A stretch of 64,000 nucleotides of DNA from Branchiostoma floridae (GCF_000003815.2 NC_049983.1:24912617-24976616), one strand, 5' to 3'. Positions 61,001-63,215 are shown, counted from the first letter of the stretch. Notes: generated by a model from the sequence alone, not told the origin. Made by a program: numbers and translations.

Positions 61001-63215
61001 CTTTCATCTTTGAGACACATTAATCTTTCTTATCAGTACATGGACATTTATAGTAAATATTAGGCAAGATGTTAGCCTAAAAACAGAGCGCTGGAAGGAA
61101 AAAATATGTGGACGTTCCAAAGGAAACATTAAAGCAAGATTTTAGCTTCAAAACAGAGGGCTGGGAGTATAAATTTAGTAATATTCTCGCCCCCTGAAAC
61201 TGTGCCTATCAATACGTTTCTGAAGGTTTATCTGGCGTACCAATATCAACGCATTCTTCCAGTTCATTCTAGTAATACTGAAGAAGAGTGATGGATGTCA
61301 CTCAAAATGGCCAGAAATGATCTCCGAATCTTGCTCATTTGCAGAGACTGAGTCGTCCTTAAAGTTGTGTCTATCAATAATTGAATTTACTGCCCTTTTC
61401 CTCACTCAGAATTGTTGTGCAATTAACAGAAAGTTAACTTTTGCTTTGCTGCATTATTTCAGGTGGTGTGCAGAGGATGTTCTAACTACAAAGAGAAGCT
61501 GGAGTACAGCAGGGAAGTCTGTAAACACTGTTTCTTATGTTCCAGGTTGTGTGCAGCAGATGTTCTAACTACAAAGAGAAGCTGGAGTATAGCGGGAAGA
61601 CAGACAGAGTCTGTAAACACTGTTTCTTCATCCTGAAGAGGGTTAGGCCGCCAAGTGTGGAGGAAGAGAGTGAGAAATCTAAAGGGGTTCTAGAGGTGAG
61701 GGGATCTTACAATAAACTTCTTTATGTAATATGTAACGTTATATAGTTTATGACTCACCAGGCATATAGTTTGTGACTGGCAGTTTATTTGTTTGTGTTT
61801 ATTTTGCTTGCGTGTGCTGAATACAGATTCTACTAGTCAGGTAAGTGAATTGAGGGTAGAATGGACAGATGGATGGATGGATGGATGGATGGATGGATAG
61901 AAGGAAGGAAGGAAGGAATAAATGAGTGAATGAACCAAAGAATGGCTATGTTTTCCCAGCTCCATGCAGCGGAGGCAGGCGGTGAGATGTCCGGGTACCT
62001 GCACATGTTGGACCGGGACAGGAGTGAGTGAATGAACGAAGGAGTGAATGAATGAATGACTGTTGAATGTCCCCCCAGCTCCATGCAGCCGAGGCAGGCG
62101 GTGAGATGAGTGAGTGAATGAATGAATGAATGACTGTTGAATGTCCCCCCAGCTCCATGCAGCCGAGGCAGGCGGTGAGATGAGTGAGTGAATGAATGAA
62201 TGAATGACTGTTGAATGTCCCCACAGCTCCACGCAGCGGAGGCGGGCAGTGAGATGAGTGAGTGAATGAATGAATGACTGACTGTTGAATGTCCCCACAG
62301 CTCCACGCAGCGGAGGCAGGCGGTGAGATGTCCGGGTACCTGCACATGTTGGACCGGGACAGGAGTGAGTGAATGAATGAATGAATGACTGTTGAATGTC
62401 CCCACAGCTCCACGCAGCGGAGGCAGGCGGTGAGATGTCCGGGTACCTGCACATGTTGGACAGGGACAGGAGACGATGGAACAGACACTGGTTTGCCCTG
62501 TCAGCTGACGGGATGGTTCTGTATGTGTACAAGGCACATCAGGTGAGCAGAACTGCATAATCTTGTTTGTGCAATGTTTTTGTAATCAAGCTTTCTGGGG
62601 TTTTTTTCTAAAGAGTTGTTACAGCAACATTCTGTTTTGTCAACTGAATGCTTTATGTTCAGACGGTGCAAGTGACAAGTTATAATTTCCACATGAAATT
62701 GGAAATTGGAAGCCATGATGCATAGAATTTGTATTTTTGCTTAATGTGAGTGAAATGCAATGTACCATTTGAAAGATCATGCTCTTTGTATTTCTATCAA
62801 CGTTATTTCTATTATACAGTGCCTGAAAATAAACACTAAACAGTTATTATATAATTATACATAATTTATATGGCTCTCTAAAATGGGCAGTTGTTCTTAG
62901 TAGTTCCAACAAATTTAAAGCCATTCCTTGTGAAATCTTGGCAGCTTGAATTTCTATCTCTACCTGCTTGACTTTGATGCTATTTTATTTGCCGTTCGAA
63001 TGAGGAACCGTTCTAAGAATATGCCTGAAGTTTGTTGATGATAATTCCGTTTCCCCCCATCAGGATGTGAAGGCAGAGTTCACCATCCCGTTGCCGGGTT
63101 ACTCCATATTTGAGCCTGACCCACTGGAGACGACCGACAGAGAACATGTTTTTACTCTCAGCCAGGCCAAGCAGGTCTACATGCTAGCAGCCGACGATGC
63201 AGAGAAGAAAAACAG
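6977..63215 (+). CDS. FGD-family Rho guanine-nucleotide exchange factor (DH-PH-FYVE-PH), 20 exons, 3' incomplete
   Basis: Exons: 6977-7007, 18350-18538, 32907-33107, 38127-38826, 45309-45528, 46205-46435, 52944-53111, 54321-54437, 55256-55389, 56786-56945, 57428-57566, 58089-58294, 58804-58890, 59392-59468, 59693-59723, 59885-59962, 60552-60686, 61546-61695, 62408-62542, 63064-63215. Phases match at every junction, giving about 1113 codons. Order: Ser/basic N terminus, PxxP-rich region (~141-373), acidic Ser-rich tract (~374-447), charged and basic linkers (~448-580), DH (~597-790), PH1 (~800-910), FYVE (~937-1003) and PH2 (from ~1028, cut by the window). FGD proteins catalyse GDP release from CDC42 through DH-PH1 and shape actin; FYVE and PH2 bind phosphoinositides. 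The combination of a DH domain with FYVE and a second PH is diagnostic of FGD1-6. I cannot decide the paralogue, so no symbol is given. Exons 6 and 7 are the least certain members. Confidence 0.85.
11567..11650 (-). mobile_element. 3' fragment of a tRNA-derived SINE
   Basis: The reverse complement matches the tail of the SINE at 15995-16345: GGGCCACACAGC/GGCCCAGGGCTA-type segment, an AGAGATAAGCACCGCCC-like segment and a terminal TTTAACTT. Only the last ~85 bp are present. Confidence 0.5.
12889..13103. mobile_element. Foldback MITE, CTGTAAATGC family (copy 1)
   Basis: Starts TACTGTAAATGG and ends GATGCATTACAG, with internal inverted arms rich in TTCGCGGTGG and CCACTGCGAA. The same family occurs at 16757-16854 and 37514-37725. 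A TA-type target and palindromic body fit a Tc1/mariner-like non-autonomous element. The open frame at 13009 is internal to it and not a gene. Confidence 0.6.
13295..13617 (+). pseudogene. LINE reverse-transcriptase C-terminal fragment, frameshifted
   Basis: The plus strand reads [19 protein letters not shown], then [15 protein letters not shown], typical of the C-terminal region of CR1-like ORF2 proteins. Near 13415-13430 the frame shifts: the continuation [19 protein letters not shown] and the later [12 protein letters not shown] lie in another frame. A stop closes it near 13615. The fragment is 5'-truncated and inactive. The minus-strand open frame over the same bases is a shadow. Confidence 0.65.
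14850..15010 (-). mobile_element. LINE 3' UTR/tail fragment
   Basis: TTAATTTATTTATTTATTTG (an AAATA-type tail on the minus strand) is followed by TTCATGCCCGAAGGCTAACT, a later TTTACTGGGAGGTTTGACTT and TTTGGAGGCA. The same order recurs at 27772-27935, so this is a dispersed element end rather than chance. Confidence 0.5.
15420..15560. mobile_element. Fragment related to the hAT-like MITE at 55449
   Basis: It shares CAGGTCCAAAAGATCAGGTC, GGACCTGAACCTGGACCT and a later GGCCCATTTCGCTGCA-type segment with the complete element at 55449-55884. The ends are not preserved. Confidence 0.5.
15755..15822 (+). repeat. tRNA-like sequence, probably a SINE head
   Basis: GCTCGATCAGTTAGGCTGCT resembles a box A region, and AAGTTCGATTCCCGGGTC contains a good RNA polymerase III box B. 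I could not pair a 7-bp acceptor stem, so I call it a tRNA-derived repeat, not a functional tRNA gene. Confidence 0.4.
15995..16345 (+). mobile_element. tRNA-derived SINE with duplicated head
   Basis: The head contains box A-like GGCCTAGTGGGTAGAGGGT and box B GAGTTCGATTCC (about 16100-16111). The body ends with GGCCCAGGGCTAAGGAAACA and TTTAACTTAACTTTAA. CCGGTGCAATGGCCTAGTG occurs twice at the start (about 16001 and 16039), a partial head duplication. Body and tail sequences recur at 56565-56763 (plus) and 11567-11650 (minus). Confidence 0.65.
16611..16896. mobile_element. hAT-like MITE carrying a nested second MITE
   Basis: The ends are inverted: TAATCTCCAAGCAGATCC (left, from 16619) and GGATCTGCTTCGAGATTA (right, to ~16888). 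CACCAGTG flanks both sides (16611-16618 and 16889-16896), an ~8-bp target duplication as made by hAT transposases. A CTGTAAATGC-family MITE (16757-16854) is inserted inside. The whole sits in a GTGCACCTAATTTTTT-type repeat, giving three nested layers. Confidence 0.65.
16757..16854. mobile_element. Foldback MITE, CTGTAAATGC family (copy 2, nested)
   Basis: TA + CTGTAAATGCATTTAAG at the left and TTTCTGCATTTACAG + TA at the right, with TTCGCGGGGATTTAAT and TTTTCGCGGTGG inside. At ~98 bp it is a compact version of the elements at 12889 and 37514. Confidence 0.75.
18350..18538 (+). CDS. FGD exon 2 (Ser/basic N-terminal segment)
   Basis: Acceptor TTCCTTCAG at 18341-18349 and donor TCAG|GTCAGT at 18539. 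In the phase delivered by exon 1 the frame is open: [18 protein letters not shown], a Lys/Arg/Ala helix-like run ([19 protein letters not shown]) and [11 protein letters not shown]. The exon is very GC-rich against flanking intron. It leaves one base, matching exon 3. It has no recognisable domain; it belongs to the divergent N-terminal region of FGD proteins. Confidence 0.75.
19820..20012. mobile_element. hAT-like MITE (CTCCAAGCAGAT family)
   Basis: Left ATCTCCAAGCAGATTCCT and right AGGAATCTGCTTGGAAATT are inverted. Inner arms also pair (GGCCAAGGAGTATAGCC against GGCTATACTCCTTGGC). The flanking GTTTGGTG and GCTTGGTG resemble an 8-bp duplication with one mismatch. It is related to the element at 16611-16896. 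Confidence 0.6.
20155..20232. mobile_element. Palindromic MITE, AACACAAAAATTG family (copy 2)
   Basis: A near-perfect hairpin: TTGAACTAGTTAAACTGTAA and CCAACACAAAAATTGG on the left, CCGATTTTTGTGTTGAG and CAGTTTAACTAGTTCAA on the right, around a 4-5 base loop. Confidence 0.75.
20871..21031. mobile_element. Palindromic MITE with 20-bp perfect ends
   Basis: CTCTACAACTGGATAAAAAT (20871-20890) is the exact inverse of the right end (21012-21031). Inner arms pair as well (GTGACATCCATCACTCTTCT against AGAAGAGTGATGGATGTCAC). A degraded relative lies at about 61265-61330. Confidence 0.75.
21545..21640 (+). repeat. tRNA-like SINE fragment
   Basis: Box A-like TGCCTAGCAGTGATGGCA and box B-like CGGGTTCAATCC occur at a tRNA-like spacing. 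No acceptor stem can be formed, so it is probably a SINE head. Confidence 0.35.
21780..21885. repeat. Left copy of a ~100-bp direct repeat flanking the 5.5-kb element
   Basis: AATGGCTCAGACCT and then ACACTCCTGTCCCTCTTCTC, CCACTTCCTCC and ACCAGACCTCAGCTT recur in the same order at about 27739-28030. There they are interrupted by a LINE tail (27772-27950). The 5.5-kb element lies between the two copies. Confidence 0.6.
23760..25040. repeat. Four-copy diverged tandem array, unit ~315-400 bp
   Basis: Landmarks recur four times in order: a GTCCGACGACCAGGAG-type block (about 23836, 24165, 24480, 24879), GATGTTCC-like, AACAGGTAGGTYTT, a GCACCCCCGATGATCAGCA-like block and GAAACCYGAATCC. Copies 1 and 4 start with GGATCGCTGCAAGGTTGAAT; copies 2 and 3 start with TGCCCTGTATTGTTTC. 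The relative GC-richness of one ~120-bp block and the repeated AACAG|GTAGGT give each unit an exon-like look, but the reading frame is not conserved among copies. Confidence 0.75.
26151..26668. mobile_element. 518-bp element with ~53-bp identical inverted ends
   Basis: ATTCTCCACTTACACACTTC...GAGGGTTCCGGATATGG (26151-26203) returns as its exact inverse at 26615-26668. Such long identical arms suggest a young insertion or an efficient hairpin. No clear target duplication and no transposase. It is nested in the 5.5-kb element. Confidence 0.7.
27772..27950 (-). mobile_element. LINE 3' UTR fragment
   Basis: TTCATGCCCAAGGGCTAATTGC and a later GGTTGGGTTTGACTTCTTTT with TTTGGAAGCAGAG (quoted in pieces) match 14877-15010 in order. 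It interrupts the direct repeat right of the 5.5-kb element. Confidence 0.5.
28127..28499. mobile_element. Harbinger-type MITE, GGCCACACCAATTTAATTTC family (copy 1)
   Basis: TAA + GGCCACACCAATTTAATTTC at the left (28130) and GAAATTAAATTGGTGTGGCC + TAA at the right (to 28496). A 3-bp TAA duplication is typical of PIF/Harbinger elements. The 367-bp body has a highly similar copy in the opposite orientation at 54660-55026. No transposase. Confidence 0.8.
28660..28775. mobile_element. Palindromic repeat with AGGGTATT arms (copy 1)
   Basis: ACAGGGTATTCAGGGGTATC and GTCAACGGGCGG-like on the left pair with GACTTGATATCCGTTAATAG and TACCCTG on the right; AATGTTTTGAAAATAT is near the centre. Related sequence lies at 36318-36437. 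Confidence 0.55.
29640..30050. promoter_or_regulatory. CpG-rich promoter-like island inside intron 2
   Basis: The region is GC- and CpG-rich in an AT-rich intron. It contains a perfect palindromic CRE (TGACGTCA at 29812-29819), an inverted CCAAT box (GATTGGCT near 29835-29842) and an E2F/YY1-like AAATGGCGGGAAA at 29863-29875, closely spaced as in bidirectional animal promoters. On the plus strand an ATG at 29865 opens a 28-codon frame ([16 protein letters not shown] and onward) before a stop. On the minus strand an ATG at 30041 opens 60 codons starting [18 protein letters not shown]. Neither has a strong splice donor, so no gene is claimed. It may be an alternative FGD promoter, a separate transcript or an enhancer. 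Confidence 0.4.
30590..30705. repeat. Palindromic repeat-like segment
   Basis: CTTGCCTGATCGGTCAAGTG, CTTGTCCGATAAGCAC and GATCGGGCAAGTAG form diverged direct and inverted blocks. I see no target duplication. Confidence 0.35.
32907..33107 (+). CDS. FGD exon 3
   Basis: Acceptor TTTATTTTTCAG and donor AAAAG|GTACGG. In phase it encodes [20 protein letters not shown], a basic [16 protein letters not shown] and [14 protein letters not shown]. The acidic/serine stretch followed by RSRSEPW looks like a phospho-regulated linker, for example a possible 14-3-3 or kinase site at RSRSEP; that is inference. Length is 201 bp, so it can be skipped without changing frame. The minus-strand open frame here is a shadow. 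Confidence 0.8.
33619..33718. mobile_element. ~100-bp palindromic MITE, TAGCCTGGTATCCAGC family (copy 1)
   Basis: Left TAGCCTGGTATCCAGCTGTA and TAGCTCCCGAGTC pair with right GACTCGGG-like (AACTCGGGGGCTATA) and GGCTGAACACCAGACT. A much cleaner copy lies at 40303-40403. Confidence 0.65.
35500..35578 (+). CDS. Alternative first coding exon of FGD (exon 1b)
   Basis: ATG at 35500 with A at -3 and an in-frame TAA at 35464-35466. It encodes [12 protein letters not shown], then [14 protein letters not shown], and ends G|GTAGGT, leaving one base. That phase fits exon 4 (38127) exactly, giving ...PLTG-V-PPKPQ. This would produce a protein lacking exons 1-3 from an internal promoter, as vertebrate Rho-GEF genes often do. 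Its 3' edge is duplicated downstream at about 35943 and 36165. Evidence is phase, start context and exon-like composition only; no homologue was recognised. Confidence 0.55.
35560..36240. repeat. Duplicated exon 1b donor edge and intron start
   Basis: CCGCTGACGGGAGGTAGGTC at exon 1b is echoed by CCCGCTGACTAGAGGTAGGT at about 35947 and TTAGGTCAAGTTCA at about 36167. Each is followed by ACACATGTGT, CATGGCTAGG (or CACGGCTAGG), GTGTGTTTGAAGAAATGTG, GAAGGTTGGCAGTGAGGAAG and GATAGCTTAAAA. The units are ~220-370 bp apart. The later copies have lost the coding part. Confidence 0.65.
36318..36437. mobile_element. Palindromic repeat with AGGGTATT arms (copy 2)
   Basis: AACAGGGTATTTAGGGATAT at the left and ATATCCCCAAATACCCTATT at the right are inverted, with AATGTTTTGAAAATAT at the centre as in 28660-28775. 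Confidence 0.65.
37514..37725. mobile_element. Foldback MITE, CTGTAAATGC family (copy 3)
   Basis: TA + CTGTAAATGCATTTAAG at the left; CTGCAGTTACAG + TA at the right. Long internal arms: GGTTTTAAGTTCACGGTAGC and GCGAACATTAAACCACTGC. Confidence 0.7.
38127..38826 (+). CDS. FGD exon 4 (proline-rich SH3-ligand region)
   Basis: Acceptor TCTTGTTTACAG, donor GAACAG|GTACGT, 700 bp. The first 70 codons are packed with PxxP motifs: [34 protein letters not shown]. Then come serine/basic repeats ([20 protein letters not shown]), [11 protein letters not shown] and a C-terminal [16 protein letters not shown] segment. Proline-rich N termini are usual in FGD1-type proteins, where they bind SH3 domains such as that of cortactin. 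Codons are GC-rich at third positions. It is the largest exon of the gene, and the antisense open frames over it are shadows. It leaves two bases, matching exon 5. Confidence 0.85.
38868..39090 (-). mobile_element. LINE 3' end, antisense, directly after exon 4
   Basis: A GAATGAATGAATGAATGAAG tail and then ACCTTTATTGTACAGTTTTG, with CACAACAAGTCAAAACATGT and AAGTTCGGCTTCTTC further in. This is the usual layout of the 3' UTR of a non-LTR element read on the opposite strand. No coding part remains. Confidence 0.45.
40303..40403. mobile_element. 101-bp palindromic MITE, TAGCCTGGTATCCAGC family (copy 2)
   Basis: TAGCCTGGTATCCAGCCGTA is mirrored by the inverse of TTAAGGCTGGATACCAGGCTA, and ATATAGCTCCCGAGTCTCTT by AGAGACTCGGGAGCTATAT. 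The arms are nearly perfect. Confidence 0.8.
43660..44300. repeat. Tandem array, unit 171 bp
   Basis: ATGTTTGCCCAGTGTTATGT begins at 43866, 44037 and 44208 (exact 171-bp spacing), and a diverged start lies at about 43668. The first two full units are almost identical. Because 171 is a multiple of three, an open frame (43866-44219) persists through the array with a 57-codon repeat. It is not supported as a gene: no start context, no homology, and it ends by repeat degeneration. Confidence 0.85.
44740..45027 (+). pseudogene. Upstream tandem duplicate of FGD exon 5, lacking its 3' half
   Basis: 44897-45014 repeats the first ~120 bp of exon 5 ([20 protein letters not shown], then [12 protein letters not shown]) with mostly synonymous changes and an intact acceptor CACCCAG. 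After SSFL it diverges into RNTH and a stop. The preceding intron (GGCAGTGCACACTAG, ATGATGTTTCTAGCATCAAT) is also shared with 45163-45222, so the unit is ~415 bp. If spliced from exon 4 it would give a truncated protein without DH or lipid-binding domains. A decoy or alternative end exon is possible; a relic is as likely. Confidence 0.75.
45309..45528 (+). CDS. FGD exon 5 (acidic, serine-rich)
   Basis: Acceptor CCCCCCTAG, donor TCTCAG|GTTTGC. In phase: [37 protein letters not shown], then a strongly acidic tail ([20 protein letters not shown]) ending ETSETSQ. No domain; likely disordered and a phosphorylation target. It ends in phase 0. The first part is duplicated upstream (44897) and the last part downstream (~45657 and ~45870), so the exon is bracketed by its own pieces. 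Confidence 0.85.
45640..45920 (+). pseudogene. Two decayed copies of the exon 5 3' edge
   Basis: At about 45660-45725 the sequence GCAAGAGGAAGAAACATTGA, AGGAGGTAGAAATGAGCGAA and ACCTCTTAGATTTGCAAC mirrors the end of exon 5 (AGAGGAAGAGGAGTTGAAGG, ACCTCTCAGGTTTGCAAC). The donor CAGGT has become TAGAT and creates a stop. A second copy begins near 45870 and fades after GAAGGAGGAAGAAAC. The shared lead TTTAAGTCATAACCCTGCAA shows that the two are tandem. Confidence 0.7.
46205..46435 (+). CDS. Candidate FGD exon 6 (Glu/Lys-rich linker, GC donor)
   Basis: Acceptor TATTTCTAACCAG. Phase 0 frame: [20 protein letters not shown], a long Glu/Lys run, then [20 protein letters not shown] and RRRVTK. It ends AAG|GCATGT, a GC-AG type donor, at phase 0, which fits both exon 7 and exon 8. 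No GT donor gives the right phase (TTTGG|GTGACA would leave one base). Exon 7 ends in the same unusual way (AAG|GCACGT), which strengthens both calls. The charged stretch could form a coiled coil. The hydrophobic reading frame upstream of 46205 is intron. Confidence 0.55.
47140..48175. repeat. Diverged tandem array with ATTTGCATAA motifs, unit ~120-180 bp
   Basis: The theme 'AATTAGG(A/C)..TCATTTGCATAATNAATGAGGAAATGCTA' (given in parts: TCATTTGCATAATCAATGAG, GAGGAAATGCTATGATT, GATGACTTGATAATTACAG) appears about eight times, near 47152, 47297, 47432, 47591, 47711, 47891, 48013 and 48145. Copies are ~60-75% alike by eye, so the array is old. Each unit keeps an octamer-like ATTTGCAT or close variant (a POU-factor motif) that may be incidental. 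Confidence 0.65.
49474..50032. mobile_element. Tc1/mariner-like MITE
   Basis: TA + CGGTCAAACCTGTATTAGCA at the left and GCTATAGACAGGTTTGACTG + TA at the right. Internal pieces mirror each other (TATAGTGGCCGCTTGT against GAGTGGCCGCTATAG). Ends of the CAGTCAAACCTGT type with a TA duplication match mariner/Tigger-like elements. ~555 bp, non-coding. Confidence 0.7.
51356..51889. mobile_element. Harbinger-type MITE, GGCCACAGCAAGTAAATTTT family
   Basis: TAA + GGCCACAGCAAGTAAATTTT (from 51359) and AAAATTTACTTGCTGTGGCC + TAA (to 51886). The inverted ends extend to ATGGATGACATC / GATGTCATCCAT, over 30 bp. The 3-bp duplication and GGCCACA start relate it to the family at 28127 and 54657. It lies inside the 6-kb inverted-arm segment. 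Confidence 0.8.
52944..53111 (+). CDS. Candidate FGD exon 7 (basic linker before DH, GC donor)
   Basis: Acceptor TTTTTTCCTGCAG. Phase 0 frame: [20 protein letters not shown], then [17 protein letters not shown] and an Arg/Lys-rich end ([18 protein letters not shown]). It stops at AAG|GCACGT, phase 0, directly compatible with exon 8. The basic C-terminal half parallels that of exon 6 ([16 protein letters not shown]), so the two may be ancient duplicates or alternatives. The frame stays open past the donor to 53231, but composition turns AT-rich at once, which marks the exon end. Confidence 0.55.
53979..54245. mobile_element. Degraded Harbinger-type MITE, GGCCACACC family (copy 3)
   Basis: Starts GGCCACACCAATTCAATTTC, TTGGTCTGCAGATTTTTT; ends AATAAATTGGTGTGACTTT. 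The interior differs from the other two copies, suggesting deletion or a sister subfamily. Confidence 0.55.
54321..54437 (+). CDS. FGD exon 8, start of the DH (RhoGEF) domain
   Basis: Acceptor CTAACGTTTACAG, donor GACCAG|GTAAGA, 39 codons in phase 0. [18 protein letters not shown] leads into [20 protein letters not shown]. The last part is conserved region 1 of Dbl-homology domains, where the Glu of (T/S)E.(S/T)YV contacts the GTPase switch region. The close match to the FGD-type 'TE..YV..LHLLDQ' pattern fixes the family. Confidence 0.92.
54657..55029. mobile_element. Harbinger-type MITE, GGCCACACC family (copy 2, inverted)
   Basis: TCA + GGCCACACCGATTTAATTTC at the left (54660) and GAAATTAAATTGGTATGGCC + TCA at the right (to 55026). 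The body is the reverse of the copy at 28127-28499, base for base over long stretches, which includes the misleading open frame at 54680-54883. Confidence 0.8.
55256..55389 (+). CDS. FGD exon 9 (DH domain)
   Basis: Acceptor TGTCCCCCCAG, donor GAATG|GTCAGT. Encodes [20 protein letters not shown], then [20 protein letters not shown] and MKEW: DH helices between conserved regions 1 and 2, very close to the FGD pattern. It leaves two bases. Its last ~74 bp plus donor and intron start are repeated three times downstream. Confidence 0.92.
55441..55892. mobile_element. hAT-like MITE with TAGGGCTGGGTA ends
   Basis: An 8-bp duplication CTCACAGT flanks TAGGGCTGGGTACCGGTACA (from 55449) and the inverse of TGTACCGATACCCAGCCCTA (to 55884). 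TAGGG ends and an 8-bp target copy are hAT hallmarks. The 436-bp body is rich in CAGGTCCAGGTCC-type repeats. It interrupts the first unit of the exon 9 duplication array. Fragments lie at 15420-15560 and 58555-58640. Confidence 0.85.
55936..56388 (+). pseudogene. Three tandem partial copies of exon 9 with donor sites
   Basis: 55936-56008, 56122-56195 and 56316-56388 repeat the second half of exon 9 ([20 protein letters not shown] and MKE) and keep the TG|GTCAGT donor. Changes are few and mostly silent. None has an acceptor in front: the sequence before each is the duplicated intron (TATAGTATAACTACATTGTA, GGATAGTGGTGACT). They could act only as decoy donors. Confidence 0.85.
56565..56763 (+). 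mobile_element. tRNA-derived SINE, 3' part
   Basis: TGCTTTCACTGCTTAGCACT, AGTATGGAAGTT-like, CAGCAGACCAGCCCCCT, AGGGCTACAGAAATGG, GGGCACCACCCCTA and the terminal AACTTTAACTTT match 16150-16345 in order. The head with the pol III boxes is missing. It ends just 22 bp before exon 10, so its T-rich tail contributes to the exon 10 acceptor region. Confidence 0.65.
56786..56945 (+). CDS. FGD exon 10 (DH domain)
   Basis: Acceptor CTGTATCCCACAG, donor ATTCAG|GTGGGT. Encodes [40 protein letters not shown] and [13 protein letters not shown]: the conserved region 2 area of the DH helical bundle, with the 'GD...FAPFLK.Y..Y..NF' pattern of FGD proteins. It ends in phase 0. Confidence 0.93.
57428..57566 (+). 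CDS. FGD exon 11 (DH conserved region 3)
   Basis: Acceptor CCCCCTCCCCAG, donor [30 protein letters not shown] and [17 protein letters not shown] carry the most conserved DH helix (L..ML.PVQR.PRYELLL.DYL.KLP), which forms the GTPase-binding surface and interacts with the PH domain. DSEDRPDTE follows. One base is left for exon 12. Confidence 0.95.
57735..58040 (+). pseudogene. Two tandem partial copies of exon 12
   Basis: 57925-58023 repeats the first ~100 bp of exon 12 ([32 protein letters not shown]) with an intact acceptor AATCTTCAG. It then diverges (ATGTTCTCAG) and has no donor. An older copy at about 57760-57870 shows [15 protein letters not shown]-like codons with disrupted edges. Inclusion of the closer copy would shift or stop the frame. 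Confidence 0.8.
58089..58294 (+). CDS. FGD exon 12 (end of DH, start of PH1)
   Basis: Acceptor TCATCTTCAG, donor TTTCTG|GTGAGG. Encodes [35 protein letters not shown] (last DH helix) and then [29 protein letters not shown], the first beta strands of PH1. FGD PH1 assists exchange and binds membranes. Phase 0 end. Three copies of the 5' half exist, of which only this one is complete. Confidence 0.94.
58804..58890 (+). CDS. FGD exon 13 (PH1)
   Basis: Acceptor TTTTCCCCCAG, donor ATGACG|GTAGGG, 29 codons: [20 protein letters not shown] and TRMDVDGMT, beta strands 3-5 of a PH domain ('LFND.LL.C'). Confidence 0.93.
59392..59468 (+). CDS. FGD exon 14 (PH1)
   Basis: Acceptor CCCCACTACAG, donor GCAAG|GTCGGG. 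Encodes [20 protein letters not shown] and LELYA, PH1 strands 6-7. The donor GTCGGG is weak. It leaves two bases, completing a serine with exon 15. Confidence 0.88.
59693..59723 (+). CDS. FGD exon 15, 31-bp micro-exon (PH1)
   Basis: Acceptor TTTTCTTTGCAG, donor CACAAG|GTAGGA. Codes for [10 protein letters not shown], including the invariant tryptophan of the C-terminal PH helix. Without it the frame breaks and the PH1 helix is lost, so it should be constitutive. Short exons like this are easily missed by gene predictors. Confidence 0.88.
59885..59962 (+). CDS. FGD exon 16 (end of PH1, linker)
   Basis: Acceptor TTTGTTCCAG, donor [32 protein letters not shown] and DQKLPE: the end of the PH1 helix and a charged linker to FYVE. 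26 codons, phase 0 on both sides. Confidence 0.9.
60234..60352. mobile_element. Palindromic MITE, AACACAAAAATTG family (copy 3)
   Basis: Left ATTGAACTTAGTTTAACTGT and CCAACACAAAAAAATTG; right CAATTTTTTGTGTTGG and ACAGTTAAACTAGTTCAAT. Nearly perfect arms with a ~45-bp centre. Confidence 0.75.
60552..60686 (+). CDS. FGD exon 17 (first half of FYVE)
   Basis: Acceptor TGTATTCCAG, donor GGATGG|GTGAGA, 45 codons. [20 protein letters not shown] contains the WxxD motif (WIKD) and the first zinc pair [18 protein letters not shown] is the R(R/K)HHCRxCG signature that binds PI3P in FYVE domains. Phase 0 into exon 18. Confidence 0.96.
60708..60950 (-). mobile_element. LINE ORF2 C-terminal fragment
   Basis: On the minus strand: [58 protein letters not shown]. 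The 'GKR..GRPK.TWRR' and 'A.DR..WR....ALCP' motifs mark the end of a non-LTR reverse-transcriptase ORF. It is followed by a (TAAG)n-type tail (TTTACTTACTTACTTATC on the plus strand at ~60709). It inserted 22 bp after the exon 17 donor. Truncated and inactive. Confidence 0.75.
61265..61330. mobile_element. Half of the palindromic MITE family at 20871
   Basis: TCATTCTAGTAATACTGAAG, AAGAGTGATGGATGTCACTC, AAAATGGCCAGAAATGATCT match the right half of 20871-21031; the left half is missing. Confidence 0.55.
61463..61545 (+). pseudogene. Partial duplicate of FGD exon 18 (second half of FYVE)
   Basis: Acceptor TTATTTCAG, then [24 protein letters not shown]. Compared with exon 18, nine bases are missing in frame (GKTDR becomes RE), which removes the conserved RVC arginine of FYVE. 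The 3' part is replaced by the duplicated acceptor of exon 18 itself (TTATGTTCCAG). No donor restores phase 0, and reading on enters exon 18 out of frame. Probably a non-functional tandem copy, possibly a decoy. Confidence 0.8.
61546..61695 (+). CDS. FGD exon 18 (second half of FYVE, linker)
   Basis: Acceptor TTCTTATGTTCCAG, donor [44 protein letters not shown] supplies the remaining zinc cysteines (CSRC, CKHC) and the RVC motif. [14 protein letters not shown] follows as an acidic linker. Phase 0. I prefer this over the copy at 61463 because it keeps RVC and has a proper donor. Confidence 0.95.
61858..61925. repeat. GGAT/GGAA microsatellite
   Basis: (GATG)n followed by (GGAA)n and AATGAGTGAATG; it runs directly into the exon 19 duplication array. 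Confidence 0.8.
61951..62407 (+). repeat. Array of five partial copies of exon 19 with acceptor sites
   Basis: Copies start, just after a CCCAG or CACAG acceptor, at 61960, 62079, 62153, 62227 and 62301; the true exon starts at 62408. Spacing is 119, 74, 74, 74 and 107 bp. Copies 1 and 5 run ~64 bp into coding sequence ([20 protein letters not shown]) and then reach AGGA|GTGAGT. Copies 2-4 stop after ~22 bp at GCG|GTGAGA. (GAAT)n spacers fill the gaps. The long minus-strand open frames (FIHSL repeats) come from this array and are not genes. Confidence 0.88.
62408..62542 (+). CDS. FGD exon 19 (start of PH2)
   Basis: Acceptor TGTCCCCACAG, donor [57 protein letters not shown]: 'GYL....R..W.R.WF.L....LY.Y' is the beta1-beta3 pattern of a PH domain, following FYVE as in all FGDs. 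Phase 0. Confidence 0.95.
63064..63215 (+). CDS. FGD exon 20 (PH2)
   Basis: Acceptor TTCCCCCCATCAG, donor [62 protein letters not shown]: middle and late strands of PH2 (IPLPGY is typical of FGD PH2). It leaves two bases; the last PH helix and the stop must be on an exon beyond position 64000. Confidence 0.94.
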
